Assembly: GCF_002878395.1 (NCBI RefSeq)
Contig: NC_061121.1
Location: 43,411,180-43,475,179, forward strand
DNA length: 64,000 bases
Reading direction: 5' to 3'
From: Capsicum annuum
Lineage: Eukaryota > Streptophyta > Magnoliopsida > Solanales > Solanaceae
Part shown: positions 1-11,625 of the stretch, piece after piece
Layout of the letters: each line of letters begins with the position of its first letter
Numbering within the stretch: the first letter of the stretch is position 1
The notes under the pieces: model-generated
Databases searched by the model: none
Seen by the model: the letters and a program-made list of their open reading frames with translations, nothing else
Told to the model about the DNA's origin: nothing
Position numbers and translations under genes: made by a program

Positions 1-1320
1 CAAATTAGGGTCCAACCTATGACCCCATTTGGAAGGTTGTCAATACTGTTCCATGGGTACTAACACATGGTTGTGTCGATCCACTGAAGTGAAGTCCCAA
101 AGGACTAAAGAGTCACCCTCTACTGGAAGGTGCTCTAGTGAGATATACATCAACCCTTAAATAGCAAGTTAATATCTCATCCTATGATGGATATGTAGTT
201 CTGGAATGCAAGGACTTCTACTAAAGGTTACACTCTCAACTAGCAGGTGAGCCCTCATTCCTCGGTTCGCTCGGTGCTAAATCTTAATCCCAACTGAACT
301 GACTCAGATTACTGAATTGATCTAAGTTTGACTAGCATGATAACTGAATGAACTGGTATTACTCAAATGTATTCAAAACCATTCTAAAACTATAGAGACT
401 AAGTAAATAGCTAAGTTTTCGGGTATTCATAACCCCCAAGACTTGATAACATTAAAGTAGAAACATAATAAAAGCTTCAAAAGCATAATAAGTAGTCATT
501 ATTCAAAATTCATCTCTTAGGCATTTCATCAAACACTTGAAATTCATGAACTTAAGCATGGAAATTATTGAAACATGTGGTAATAACACTATCATAACAT
601 TAAAACCATACATTGGGGATTTAACATGGTATTTCATACTTGAAAACGTGTAGGGCTTCTTTCCAACTAACAACACTTGTAATCATCTTGCATAATCAAA
701 ATTCCCAAAAGCTTTACCAAAATAACTCATTTTAAACATGTAAATTCATGATTTAAAACATAAAAATAGTTTTTGGACTCCATGCGTGAAAAGGGCCCAT
801 GGATGAACATTTAACATGCCTTAAAACTTTAATCTTGTAAGAGAATTTACTTTCTCGATCATTATTGGGAGGTTAAGATTGAATTATAGAGTTTTCTTGA
901 AGGAATAATGATTGACATGATGAATTTGGGGAAAGGTTAGGGTTTAGTTTAGAGAGAAATTGAGGAATTTGGGCATATAATGCCTTAATTGATGATAAAT
1001 CTCGTGTTTTTACGAGGCAATAGGAAAAAAGAAGGATGCCCCTCTGGGATTTAAATTTGTAACTAGAAATCCTAATTGAGCATCACCACGATGTGATGAA
1101 ACCCTCATCATAATACCCAGTACGATGCAATGCAATCGCGTTGAGCTGTTGGAATCAAAATCTAAACGTTCCTCAATCCTCGTTTGAAAAATCTAAAACT
1201 TCCCCAGATATACTACTTACACCCCTGAACATTAATTAACTTAGAAATCATCATCTTTATTTATGGAAGGTCACTTTAAAAATCATCAAAGTTAAGAGGC
1301 CAAAAATAAAACTAAGTCCC
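1..1320 (-). repeat. LTR fragment of an old Ty3/gypsy element
   Basis: Roughly the first 560 bases are the inverted counterpart of about 11660-12190. Both carry the same landmarks, for example the stretch around the word ccatgggtactaacacatgg near 50-75 and its reverse complement near 12118-12137. Bases 560-1320 have no second copy here but read like the interior of a plant gypsy LTR, with no coding. Read on the minus strand this would be an LTR body. No terminal TG or CA was fixed. Homology to the next feature begins abruptly near 1325, so the right edge is a breakpoint. Confidence 0.6.
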
Positions 1321-1324
1321 CAAC

Positions 1325-2502
1325 TTGAGTCTTCATATTCTTGTCCAAATGTCGAGTCGGTTATGGTTCAACGCATTGATACCTTGTTGATGTTGAGGAA
1401 GATTAAAATGTTTTGAGCTAAAATGTGTTGAGTTAGGAATCCACAAATTGATATGATTTGATAAATGATAAAGAGATTTGATTTGGTCTTTACGATAGAC
1501 CATTGTGATGTTGTGGTGGGTTTCCTAACGCGTTCTGAGCTTGTCGGGGAGTACTACTTAGAACCGAGAGGGAAATTTTGTATTTCCCCAAGCCTATGTG
1601 TCACCGTAGGGTTGTTCGATGATGATATTATTGGCTAGAGAGTCCGATTGTGATTATTGTAGTTTTAAGGTCATACTCCTTGGCAAAGAGTATGACGCTC
1701 CCGCCAACAGGGGTTTCAAACATTGGTATTTCACGTAGCTCACGTGGGGTTGTCAGTTATAGGAAACTCCCCTGTCCATAAGAGTAATATTTATTGAAAT
1801 ACTGAGTCACTCCGAGTTTTGATATGGTAAGTCAAGTTTCCTATGATGATCTATAATAATTTATGAGGTTTTTCTCCTACATTTCCTATCTAAGATATTA
1901 TGAGTTGCATGATTCAATGTCACTCAAGCTAGGTGTGTCATTATGGTCCGTATGTACGTTTTTCTGAAATTTATGATACTATTCATATTTTGCATGCGCC
2001 CCCACATACTCATTACGTATCTTGTGCTGAACCACATATTTCTCTATGGGCTACATTCTTACCATAATATAGGTTCAGGTACTTAGCTGCAGCCGCGATA
2101 GTGATATCCGAGTGCCACATCTACATTTCTTCAGTGGTGAGTCCTTATGGTTCAAGGACCAAGTTGTTAGTTTTGGTGTTGTTGTTTTGTAATCCCTTTG
2201 GTCTATTGAGTCAGTTGGGGGTTTGTCCCAATGGCTCATTGATTTTGCTGTATAGAGGCTATGTCAGACTAGTGTATTGTTAGGCTGGTTTGTGTATAGA
2301 CGTTCCATATATGTACAATCTAACGATATTTCGGGTCATGTGCGATATGATATGATATGTACTTATATATATGTCCTTAGCGTAGCGTGTATGTTATTGT
2401 ATTGGAACCCAAGGGTAGTGTTTGGCTTAAAGGGTTATCTTGAGGCTATGTGTAGCCTTGGGCACTGTGTGGCATCTCGAGATGATATTTTGGGGAGTTA
2501 CA
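1325..2502 (+). repeat. Truncated 5' LTR of element A
   Basis: It aligns along its length with 9167-10345, starting at ttgagtcttcatat and ending gttaca immediately before the primer-binding site. It lacks the first ~1.2 kb of the LTR found at 7502. The left edge is a breakpoint, not a TG terminus. Substitutions between the two copies are scattered, with several C/T and G/A pairs. Confidence 0.88.
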
Positions 2503-2506
2503 AACT

Positions 2507-2518
2507 TGGTATCAGAGC
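2507..2518 (+). other. Primer-binding site, initiator tRNA-Met
   Basis: The bases tggtatcagagc match the classical plant PBS complementary to the 3' end of initiator tRNA-Met exactly. They lie four bases after the LTR terminus at 2502, where minus-strand cDNA synthesis would start. Confidence 0.93.
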
Positions 2519-2715
2519 CTAAGGTTGTGAAGAGACCTAGGGATTCTGACAAGACGCATTATGTAGAGTCTTGAGCATCGCTGTGTAGCGCGCCACACCG
2601 ATGATCAAGAGGCTACAGGGCATTCTAGGAAAAGTCATTTCTTTCTTTCTACAAGAGGCTATCATGCTTACAATTGTTTCCTTCTACTGTTAATTCATGC
2701 GTTCTTATGATAGAA

Positions 2716-3851
2716 AATGTCTCCATATCGAGCTCGTGGAAAAAACCGTTGATCCATTACATGAGATAGTATCCCATGCTAAATTTTGGGCAGATTTTCA
2801 GATGCTTACCCGGGCATTTACCACCAATACTTAGGCCAATGGTCCACCTCCGTAGGAAAATAATTCGGCAGCAGCACAAATTTGTGACTTTATGTGGATG
2901 AATCCACCAGAGTTTTGTGGGTCGAGAGCCGGTGAGGACCCATAGATGTATGTTGATGAAATGAAGAAAATTACACAGATTATGCACGTGACCAAGGAAA
3001 AAAGTGTGGAGATGGCTTCTTATCGGTTGAAGGATGTTGCCTATGACTGGGTGTAGATGTGGAATAAGGTTAGAGAGGAAGATACCACTCTGGTGACTTG
3101 GCAATTATTCCAAGATGCTTTCTTGGATAGATTCTTTTCTCTTGAGTTACGGGAAGCTAAGATAGAAGAGTTTATGAATTTGAGACAAGGCTCCATGTCA
3201 GCTAAGGAGTATTGTCTTAAGTTTAATCAGCTATCAAAGTACGCTCCCAATATAATGGCTGACTCAAGGACTAGTATGAGCAAGTTTCTAACTGGGGTGT
3301 CGAGTTATATAGTGAAAGAATGTAGATCTGCTATGATCAACAGGGAGATCGATCTTCCTAGGTTAATAATTCATGCCCAACAGATTGAGTCAGACAAGAT
3401 AAAGGAAAGAGATTGAGTGAAAGGGATTAACAGAGTTAGATTGGAGCAATAGGGATCTGGTCAGACTAGATTCTCCAGAGGGAGTCTCCCTCAGTTTTAG
3501 AGAAGTCCATTTATACCTGTGCCTTCCTAAGCTAGTTCTCCCATATATCGGGGTAGGTAGGAGTTCGAGAATAGGTCGGTACCTTTCAGATCTCAAGACA
3601 GTGTAAGCAATCGACCTCATCCTCCTTTGTGTGCTAAGTGTGGTAAAGACTATTTTGGAGAGTGTTATATGGGGCAGCAGGGCTGTTTTGGTTGTGGCAA
3701 GTTGGGCCACATACTTAGAGACTGCCCGTATGCCAGACAGCGGAGCCGTGATGCCCATCCCCAGAGTCAGGATACCAGTACCCCACCTCCTACAGCTCAT
3801 CCAGTTCCTCCTAAGGGTGCTTCATCTAGTACTACTGGCGGTCAATGCTAG
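2716..3851 (+). pseudogene. gag: gag of element A (broken)
   Basis: Encodes the nucleocapsid/capsid polyprotein of the gypsy element. The likely start is the ATG at 2716 (MSPYRARGK...), after which the frame changes. The best open stretch, 3057-3416 (119 codons), has the retrotransposon-gag domain, including WQLFQDAFLDRFF and QGSMSAKEYCLKFNQLSKYAP. The zinc knuckle follows in the same frame at about 3680-3725: CFGCGKLGHILRDC, a CX2CX4HX4C motif with all ligands present. A CX2C-type motif (CAKCG) precedes it. Several in-frame stops (for example near 3054, 3414 and 3450) interrupt it, some readable as TGG or CAG turned to TAG. Not functional. Confidence 0.85.
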
Positions 3852-3914
3852 AATCATTTCTATGCTATACCACCTCGTCAGGAGTAGGAGGACTCCATCG
3901 ATATTGTCAATGGT

Positions 3915-4375
3915 ATGCTCTGTGTTTTATATTTTGATTTCTATATGTTGATAGACCCCGTTTTGAGTTTTTCTTATGTGACATCTCTGGTTTCTGTAAA
4001 TTTTAAAATGAATCCTGAACTAATTTCTGAGCCTATTTTGGTTTCTACTCCGGTAGGAGAGTCTGTCATTGCTAAGTGGGTGTATAAGAAATGTCCCATT
4101 ACTGTCTTTCATTGGGTTATGTATGCTGATTTGATTGAGCAAGATATAGTTGAATTTGAGTATGGATTGTCTTCACTTATGCTATGCGTCTATTGCTTGT
4201 CGTGCCCGTGTGGTCAAGTTTTAGTTTCCTGATGAACCTATCCTCGAATGGTCCGGGAGTTCTGTGATTTCTAAGGGTCGTTTCATATCCTATCTCAAAG
4301 CTAGGAAGTTGATTTCCAAGGGTTGCATCCACCATTTGGTTGGGGTTAAACACACTAAGCCTGAAAACCCGACCA
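3915..4375 (+). pseudogene. Retroviral-type aspartic protease of element A (broken)
   Basis: The 105-codon stretch 3915-4232 carries the protease domain that matures Gag-Pol. The active-site region near 3950 reads LIDPVLSFSYV where the family has an Asp-Ser/Pro-Gly type triad. The Gly position is Val, so catalysis is probably lost. STPVGESVIAKWVYKKCPI is typical of the clade. Near 4160-4175 a small deletion shifts the frame. The usual downstream block (tryptophan and glutamate-rich, near EWSG) then continues in another frame to about 4260 with one TAG. The product would be a truncated protein. Confidence 0.75.
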
Positions 4376-4379
4376 TTCA

Positions 4380-6170
4380 GTGAATTAATGTTGTTAATGA
4401 GTTTCTTGATATCTTTCCAGAAGATCTCCCTGGAGTACCTCTTGATAGAGAGATAGAGTTTGGGATTGACCTCTTTCCAATACTCAGCCTATTTCCATTC
4501 CTCCATATCGCATGGCTCCTGCAGAACTTAAAGATTTGAAGGAGCAATTGAAAGATCATTTAGACAAAAACTTTATCAGACCTAGTGTGTCCCCGTAGAG
4601 TGCACCTGTCTTGTTTGTGCGTAAGAAAGATAGTTCTTTACGGATGTGTATTGATTAACGACATCTTAATAGGGTTACTATCAAGAATAAATATCCGTTT
4701 CCTCAAATTGATGATTTATTTAATCAATTGCAAGGTGTGAGCTGCTTTTCAAAGATAGACCTCAGATCTGATTATCACCAACTTAAGGTTAAGGAATGTG
4801 ATATCCCCAAAACAGCCTTCTGAACTTGTTACAGTCATTTTGAATTTCTAGTGATGTCTTTTAGGTTAACTAATGCTCCAGTGGCTTTCATGGATCTTAT
4901 GAACCGTGTATTCCGACCATATCTGGATTTATTTGTAATAGTTCTCCTTGATGATATTCTTATTTACTCCCGAAGTGAGGGTGATCATGCAGATCATATT
5001 CGAATCGTGTTGGAAACTCTTCGAACTCATCGGTTGTATGCTAAGTTCAGTAATTGTGAGTTCTGGTTGAACTCTGTAGCCTTCTTGGGTCATGTTGTTT
5101 CTTTCAAAGGTATTAGAGTTGATCCTCAAAAGATAGAGGCTATAAAGAGTTGTGCTAGACCTATTTCTCCTTCTGATATCCAAAGTTTCTTGGGTCTAGC
5201 TGGTTATTATCGTCGTTTTGTTGAAGGATTTTCAGATATTGCATCTCCTATGACCCGTTTGACCCAAAATAAAGTGAAGTTCCTGTGGTCTGAATCTTGC
5301 GAGAAGAGTTTTCAGGAGTTGAAAACTCGACTCACTTCAGCCCCTGTGTTGACTTTGCCTGACGGTGTTGATTGTTTTGTGGTGTATTGTGATGCTTCCA
5401 GAGTCGGTTTGGGTTGTGTATTGATGCAAAAGGGCAAGGTTATAGCTTATGCTTCCAGGCAGCTAAAGCCTCACGGGAAGAATTATCCTACCCATGACCT
5501 TGAATTAGCTGTCGTGGTTTTTGCTTTGAAAATCTGGAGACATTATTTGTATGGTGTCCATGTCGACGTCTTCACGGACCATAAGAGCTTACAGTATGTA
5601 TTCACCCAAAAGGAGTTGAATCTTAGGCAGAGACGATGGTTAGAACTATTGAAATATTATTATATAAGCGTGCTATATCATCCGGTCAAGGCCAATATAG
5701 TAGCAGATGCCCTTAGTCGAAATTCCATGGGTAGCGTAGCACATGTGGAGATTGGTAAGAAGGAGTTGGCCCATGAGGTACATCGTTTGGTTAGATTGAA
5801 GGTTAGGTTGTTTGGTGTTACTGAGGGTAGTATAAGAGTGCGAAGCGGTTCCAAATCCTCTTTAGTTTTGGAAGTGAAGGAGAAGCAAGACAGGGATCCT
5901 ACTTTGGTCAGGTTAAAAGAGTCAGTTAAAGACCAAAAGGTGGAGGTTTTCTCCCAAGGGGGAGATGACGTTTTGAGACATCGAGAAAGATTATGTATTC
6001 TTGATGTTGATAACTTGAAGCAGAGGATTATGGAGGAAGCGCATGGTACGCAATACTCCATCCATCCTGGTGCTACCAAGATGTACCATGATTTGTCGGA
6101 AATCTATTGGTGGAACTGTATGAAGAGGAACATAGAAGAATTTGTGACGAAGTGGTCCACGTGTCAATAG
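4380..6170 (+). pseudogene. pol: Reverse transcriptase and RNase H of element A (broken)
   Basis: RT copies the RNA into cDNA and RNase H removes the template. The RT starts in one frame near 4390 and loses one base at about 4470-4490. It then continues in the main frame with stops at 4596 (TAG where Trp is expected), 4656 (TAA) and 4821 (TGA where Arg is expected). From 4851 there are 439 open codons. The catalytic motif is [12 protein letters not shown] (residues ~29-40), with both Asp kept but Leu replacing the usual Phe/Tyr. RNase H keeps D181, E218, D243 and D286 ([25 protein letters not shown]). The integrase zinc region begins at about residue 405. The first Cys of its Cys pair is Trp, and the reading ends at TAG after CQ. 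Confidence 0.92.
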
Positions 6171-6724
6171 GTTAAAATAGAGCATCAAAGGCCCAGTGGC
6201 GTGATGCAAGAGTTTAGCATTCCGACTTAGAAGTGGGAAGAAGTAAATATGGACTTCATAATAGGTTCGCCTCTTTTTCGTCGCCATCATGATTCGATTT
6301 GGGTTGTCGTAGATCGGCTGACGAAATCAGCTCATTTCTTGCCTGTGCATTCATCGTATACGACAGAAGATTACGCTAGAATATATATATTCGGGAACTC
6401 ATCAGACTTCACAGAATCTCTTTGGCTATTATTTCTGACAGAGGTACTCAGTTTTCGTCTCAGTTTTGGAAATCTTTCAAGAAAGGTCTCGGTACCCAAA
6501 TTTATTTAAGTTCTACTTTCCATCCGCAAACAGATGGTCAGGCCGAGCGGACCATTCAGACTTCAGAAGATATGTTGAGGGCTTGTGTGCTTTATTTTAA
6601 AGGTAGTTGGGATGAGCACTTAGCATTAATCGAGTTTTCTTACAATAACAGTTTTCATGCTAGTATTGGAATGGACCTATTTGAAGCTTTGTATGGTAGA
6701 AGGTGTAGATCACCCATTGGTTAG
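6171..6724 (+). pseudogene. Integrase catalytic core of element A (frameshifted)
   Basis: This is the DD35E core that would insert cDNA into the chromosome. The first Asp lies in MDFIIGSPLF (6249 on) in the same frame as RT. The second Asp (ISDRGTQF, about 6430) and the Glu (QTDGQAERTIQ, about 6545) lie in another frame that is open from 6422 to 6724. The shift occurs in a short AT run at 6381-6391, where two extra bases fit a slippage event. Stops at 6168-6170, near 6229 and at 6722-6724 (TAG where Trp is expected in the family) break it further. All three catalytic acidic residues are still encoded. Confidence 0.9.
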
Positions 6725-6763
6725 TTTGAAGTTGGTAAGGCTGCCGCAACTGGACCGGATGCG

Positions 6764-7327
6764 GTGTTTGAGGCCATAGAGAAGGTTAAGTTAATTCAGG
6801 AAAGGTTGAAAACCGCACAAAGTCGTCAAAAATCATACACAGATGTAAGGAGGAAAGACCTTGAGTTTGATGTTAGTGATTTAGTATACTTAAAAGTTTC
6901 ACCTATGAAAGGGGTGAAGAGATTTGGGAAGAAAGGGAAACTAAGTCCCCGTTACATTGGTCCCTATAATATTAGGGATCACATTGGAAAGGTAGAGTAT
7001 AAGGTTGAATTGTCTGTGGAGTTATCTAACGTCCATCCGGCTTTCCATGTTTCTATGCTTAAGAAGTCTATTGGTGATTCTGTTGTGATTAATCATTCAA
7101 AAAGCTTGGGTATTCAAGATAGTCTTTCATATAAAGAGATTCCGGTTGAGGTTTTTAACTTTCAAGTTCATAGGCTAAGAAACAAGGAAGTTCCTTCGGT
7201 TAAAGTGCTTTGGCGAAATCAATCCATGGAGAGTGCTACTTGGGAAGCCGAAGCGGATATGCGCGTCAAATATCCACGCCTCTTTCCTACAAATCCTGAG
7301 CATGTCAAAGTTATCATTCTCTTTTGA
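6764..7327 (+). pseudogene. Integrase C-terminal region with chromodomain
   Basis: An open 187-codon segment in the frame of the preceding core. It contains the GPY/F module (SPRYIGPYNI, residues ~61-70) and NVHPAFHVSMLKK (~89-101). A C-terminal chromodomain spans about residues 127-174, with the conserved VKVLWRNQ and ATWEAEADM signatures. Chromodomains of this group direct integration to heterochromatin, which fits the nested surroundings. The segment is the best preserved of the element but has no start codon of its own. It is separated from the core by the TAG at 6722. Confidence 0.9.
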
Positions 7328-7487
7328 TTTAATCCTTATTGCTATGTTTATCTTGGCTTTTCTGTTTTCTACGATATCCAAAAAAAAATCTAGAATGGAG
7401 TATATGCTTTGGCAAGATGATTTTTCTCTATATACTCATTTTCATAGTATTCTTGACTTACCTATCAACATTCGAGGACGAATGTTC

Positions 7488-7501
7488 CAAGGGGGAGATG
7501 A
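7488..7501 (+). other. Polypurine tract of element A
   Basis: The purine-rich run ccaagggggagatga lies directly before the 3' LTR start (TGTGATGCCCC at 7502). It primes plus-strand synthesis. The same motif occurs inverted beside the LARD LTR at 18854. Confidence 0.88.
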
Positions 7502-8483
7502 TGTGATGCCCCGGAAAACTTTTTCGTTAAGATCTCAAATGAAAATGTGTTGAATTTTATTCTTTATCATGATTAATAATTTTTCTGTGAGGAATTTCTA
7601 GATATGCGACCTTTCATTGCATATAGAATCGAATAAGCTTTCCAACGATATGTGGATCATCCAAAACGGACAAATGAACGATGAGTTATGATCATTCCGA
7701 TCTAACCGTGAATAGTGGTGAACAGTAAATGTGCAGGAAAAAATACTGAGGCCAGACGAATTTTAGGGTCAACTTAAAACGATCATAACTTCTTTTACAT
7801 AATGATCCCGGTGAGATACTATATATCAATAGAAAGCACTGAAAGTCCCCTTTCTAATGAAATTGGTTTCATCTAATTTGTCCATCGGAGAAAAAAGTTA
7901 TGGTCTATCTACTTCAGCCTATCAAAACAGTCCATCAAAGGACAGATTTGACATTATTTGATTTTTAAGGGTATTTTGGTTATTCCCACTCCAATCCATC
8001 CGGGTAAACCATGGATTTAAGTCCATTAAGAGCATTCAATAGCTCATTTTTCTCCAAAATTTCCTAAGGCTCAAACCCCAACCCTACTACTCCAAATTTC
8101 ATCCTTCTATGTCTCTTGATTGAATCGTAGAAATTTTAAATTGATTTGGGATTCAAGTTGATCATGTTAAGGGCTTTCAGAAGCACTCTTTATTTTCGTG
8201 AATAAAGTTCCGGAGTCGGAAGTTCATATTAATCTTCCATTTTAAGGTATGTGGGGCTTTGAACAAGATTATCCTTTCAATCTTGTGCCCGATATTTTTG
8301 TTGAATTACATTGACATGAGATTTTACATGTTTTACCATGAATTAGAAATATGGTTTTATATCTTATAATATTGTCCATGATCTATGGGATTATGTCATC
8401 CGATATGTGTATGATGTTTAGATAGAATTATGTCCAAAAAGTATTTGATTATGAGAGTATGATGATTTAATTTGTTAAGCATT

Positions 8484-8862
8484 GATTTATACTATCATTC
8501 CACTATTTCCTTATTATGAATTTATAATTGATATTGGAAATTCTATATCCCTACTATGGTTTGATGTCTCAAGTATCTTTAAATGAGAGTTGGATGACAA
8601 ATTGAGAAATATTGATATTGAAGTTGCAATGAGTCTTGGTATTTTCTGAATGGTTTTGATGAGTTAAATTGTTGAAAATATTATGTATTGAGTCTTCATA
8701 TCGTTGTCCAAATGTTGAGTCGGTTATGGTTCAACGCATTGATACCTTGTTGATGTTAAGGAAGATTAAAATGTTTTGAGCTAAAATGTGTTGAGTTAGG
8801 AATCCACAAATTGACATGATTTGATAAATGATAAAGAGATTTGATTTGGTCTTTATGATAGA
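8484..8862 (+). repeat. 379-bp repeat left of the gap
   Basis: Nearly identical to 8963-9341 at a constant offset of 479 bases. I see one difference, ctgaat versus ctggat near 8648/9127. It ends exactly at the first N. Confidence 0.95.
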
Positions 8863-8962
8863 NNNNNNNNNNNNNNNNNNNNNNNNNNNNNNNNNNNNNN
8901 NNNNNNNNNNNNNNNNNNNNNNNNNNNNNNNNNNNNNNNNNNNNNNNNNNNNNNNNNNNNNN
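8863..8962. other. Assembly gap of exactly 100 Ns
   Basis: A run of 100 undetermined bases, the usual placeholder for a scaffold gap of unknown size. It lies inside the 3' LTR of element A. Confidence 0.99.
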
Positions 8963-9341
8963 GATTTATACTATCATTCCACTATTTCCTTATTATGAAT
9001 TTATAATTGATATTGGAAATTCTATATCCCTACTATGGTTTGATGTCTCAAGTATCTTTAAATGAGAGTTGGATGACAAATTGAGAAATATTGATATTGA
9101 AGTTGCAATGAGTCTTGGTATTTTCTGGATGGTTTTGATGAGTTAAATTGTTGAAAATATTATGTATTGAGTCTTCATATCGTTGTCCAAATGTTGAGTC
9201 GGTTATGGTTCAACGCATTGATACCTTGTTGATGTTAAGGAAGATTAAAATGTTTTGAGCTAAAATGTGTTGAGTTAGGAATCCACAAATTGACATGATT
9301 TGATAAATGATAAAGAGATTTGATTTGGTCTTTATGATAGA
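8963..9341 (+). repeat. 379-bp repeat right of the gap
   Basis: Starts at the first base after the Ns with the same word (gatttatactatcattcc) that begins at 8484. It continues past 9341 into LTR sequence also present in the 5' LTR. Confidence 0.95.
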
Positions 9342-10345
9342 CCATTGTGATGTTGTGGTGGGTTTCCTAACGCGTTCTGAGCTTGTCGGGGAGTACTACT
9401 TAGAACCGAGAGGGAAATTTTGTATTTCCCCAAGCCTATGTGTCACCGTAGGGTTGTTCGATGATGATATTATTGGCTAGAGAGGCCGATTGTGATTATT
9501 GTAGTTTTAAGGTCATACTCCTTGGAAAAGAGTATGACGCTCCCGCCAACAGGGGTTTCAAACATTGGTATTTCACGTAGCTCACGTGGGGTTGTCAGTT
9601 ATAGGAAACTCCCCTGTCCATAAGAGTAATGTTTATTGAAATACTGAGTCACTCCGAGTTTTGATATGGTAAGTAAAGTTTCCTATGATGATCTATAATA
9701 ATTTATGAGGTTTTTCTCCTACATTTCCTATCTAAGATATTATGAGTTGCATGATTCAATGTCACTCAAGCTAGGTGTGTCATTATGGTCTGTATGTACG
9801 TTTTTCTGAAATTTATGATACTATTCATATTTTGCATGCGCCCCCACATACTCATTACGTATCTTATGCTGAACCACATATTTCTCTATGGGCTACATTC
9901 TTACCATAATGTAGGTTCAGGTACTTAGCTGCAACCGCGATAGTGATATCCGAGTGCCACATCTACATTCCTTCAGTGGTGAGTCCTCATAGTTCGAGGA
10001 CCAAGTTTCTAGTTTTGGTGTTGTTGTTTTATGATCCCTTTAGTCTGTTGAGTTAATTGGGGGTTTGTCCCAATGGCTCGTTAATTTTTCTGTATAGAGG
10101 CTATGTCAGACTAGTGTATTGTTGGGTTGGTTTGTGTATAGACATTCCATATATATACAGTCTAACGATATTTCGTGCCATGTGCAATGTGATATGATAT
10201 GTACTTATATATATATCCTTATCTTAGCGTGTATGTTGTTGTGTTGGAACCCAAGGGTAGTATTTTGGCTTAAAGGGTTATCTTGAGGCTACGTGTAGCC
10301 TTGGGCACCGTGTGGCATCTCGCGATGATATTTCTTAGCGTTACA

Positions 10346-11625
10346 CCTTCTTGACAAATCTCTTCACTTCCTTCATAGGAAAGATTTTCAAATAAACCAA
10401 GTCTTCAACCACGAACTCGAGATCTCTCCTATGCACATCTTCATAGGACTTTTGATGACTTTGGGTGGTCTTAAGATTCTCTATAATTAGCTAAACTTTC
10501 TTCAATGTATTAGATACTAAATTTGTCCCCATAAACACGGTCTCACCTACCTCAAACCAACCAATAAGAGATTTACATCACCTCCTATAATGAGCTTCAA
10601 ATGAAGCCATCTAAATACTAGAATGATAATTGTTATTGTAAGTAAACTCAATCAATGGCAAGTGATCATCCCAAATGCCCTTAAAGTTGATAACACAAGA
10701 TCTCAATATGTCCTATAGGGTCTGAATGATCCTCTCTGCCTGACCATCTGTCTGAGGGTGAAAGGTTGTACTGAAATAAACTTGGGTACCAAGACCCTTC
10801 TAAAAATCTTTCCAAAAATGAGAGGTAAACTGAGTACCTCTATCTGAAAAGATGGATAACAGGACTCCATGTAATCTAACCAACTCTCTAATATAGAGCT
10901 TGGCATAATCCTTGACTGAATAAGAAGTATGGATTGACATAATCCTTGGTCATTCTATCCACAATATCCCAAATCGAATCAGGTTGGCGATGTGAATGAG
11001 GGAACCCTATCAAAAAATCTATGTTCACCTCTTCCCCCTCTATGTGGGGATACTAAACTCCTGCATAGTGCTACTAGGCCTTCGGTGCTCAACCTTAATC
11101 TACTGACAATTAGCAAACTTAGCAACAAACTCTACAATAACCCTTTTCATACCACTCCACCAATAGATTTCCCGTAGATCACGGTACATCTTAGTGGTTC
11201 TTGCTTGAATAGAGTAACGCGAACGATGGACTTCTTCAAGAAGTTGTGGTCTCAACCCATCAACACATGGCATACACAGTCTACCCTGGCAATGCAATAC
11301 ACTATCTCTTCCTTGGGAGAAAACCTCTACTTTTTGATCTTTGACTAACTCCTTGCACCCCATACAGATAATGCCTCTAAATTTTCTAGGAAAATACGAC
11401 ATCTACTAACTCAAGATCATGGGTACGATAATTTTTTTTATGGGGATTAAGTTGTATTGAGGCATAGGCTATAACCTTACCTCTCTTCATCAAAACACAA
11501 CCCAAACCAACTCTAAAAGCATCATAGTAAGCAAAAACCCATCTAAGCCATCTAGTAAGGTTAAACTGGGGTTGAGGTGAGTCGAGTCTTCAACTCCTAA
11601 AACATCTTCTCACAGGAATTTGAGA
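10346..11625 (-). pseudogene. pol: Minus-strand gypsy pol fragment (RNase H to integrase C-terminus)
   Basis: Read from right to left it gives RNase H remnants (11600-11400, broken by stops), the connection and integrase zinc region (11402-11100), and the integrase core. The zinc region is an open 100-codon stretch with [11 protein letters not shown] and EIYWWSGMKR. The core (about 11060-10560) shows the TDGQAER-type block frameshifted near 10750. A stretch ending at EVKRFVKK next to 10346 closes the fragment. It is closely related to element A pol but more decayed, with many stops. Element A is inserted at its left end and interrupts the integrase C-terminus. Confidence 0.85.

Larger units (their letters stand above)
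1325..10345 (+). mobile_element. Element A: decayed Tekay/Del-type Ty3/gypsy retrotransposon
   Basis: The order is LTR, tRNA-iMet PBS (2507), gag, protease, RT, RNase H, integrase, chromodomain, polypurine tract and LTR, the layout of plant chromoviruses of the Tekay/Del clade. The 5' LTR keeps only its right 1.18 kb. The 3' LTR is complete but holds a 100-N gap. The coding region has many stops and at least three frameshifts, so the copy is not autonomous. By eye the two LTRs differ at a few percent of sites, so it is neither very recent nor ancient. It sits inside an older minus-strand element, whose pol resumes at 10346. Confidence 0.9.
7502..10345 (+). repeat. 3' LTR of element A (with assembly gap)
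   Basis: It begins TGTGATGCCCCGG after the polypurine tract and ends GTTACA at 10345. The stretch spans 2844 bases as assembled. About 479 of these are the N gap plus one copy of a duplicated contig end, so the true LTR is probably about 2365 bp. The right flank ccttc continues a minus-strand integrase C-terminus. Confidence 0.87.
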
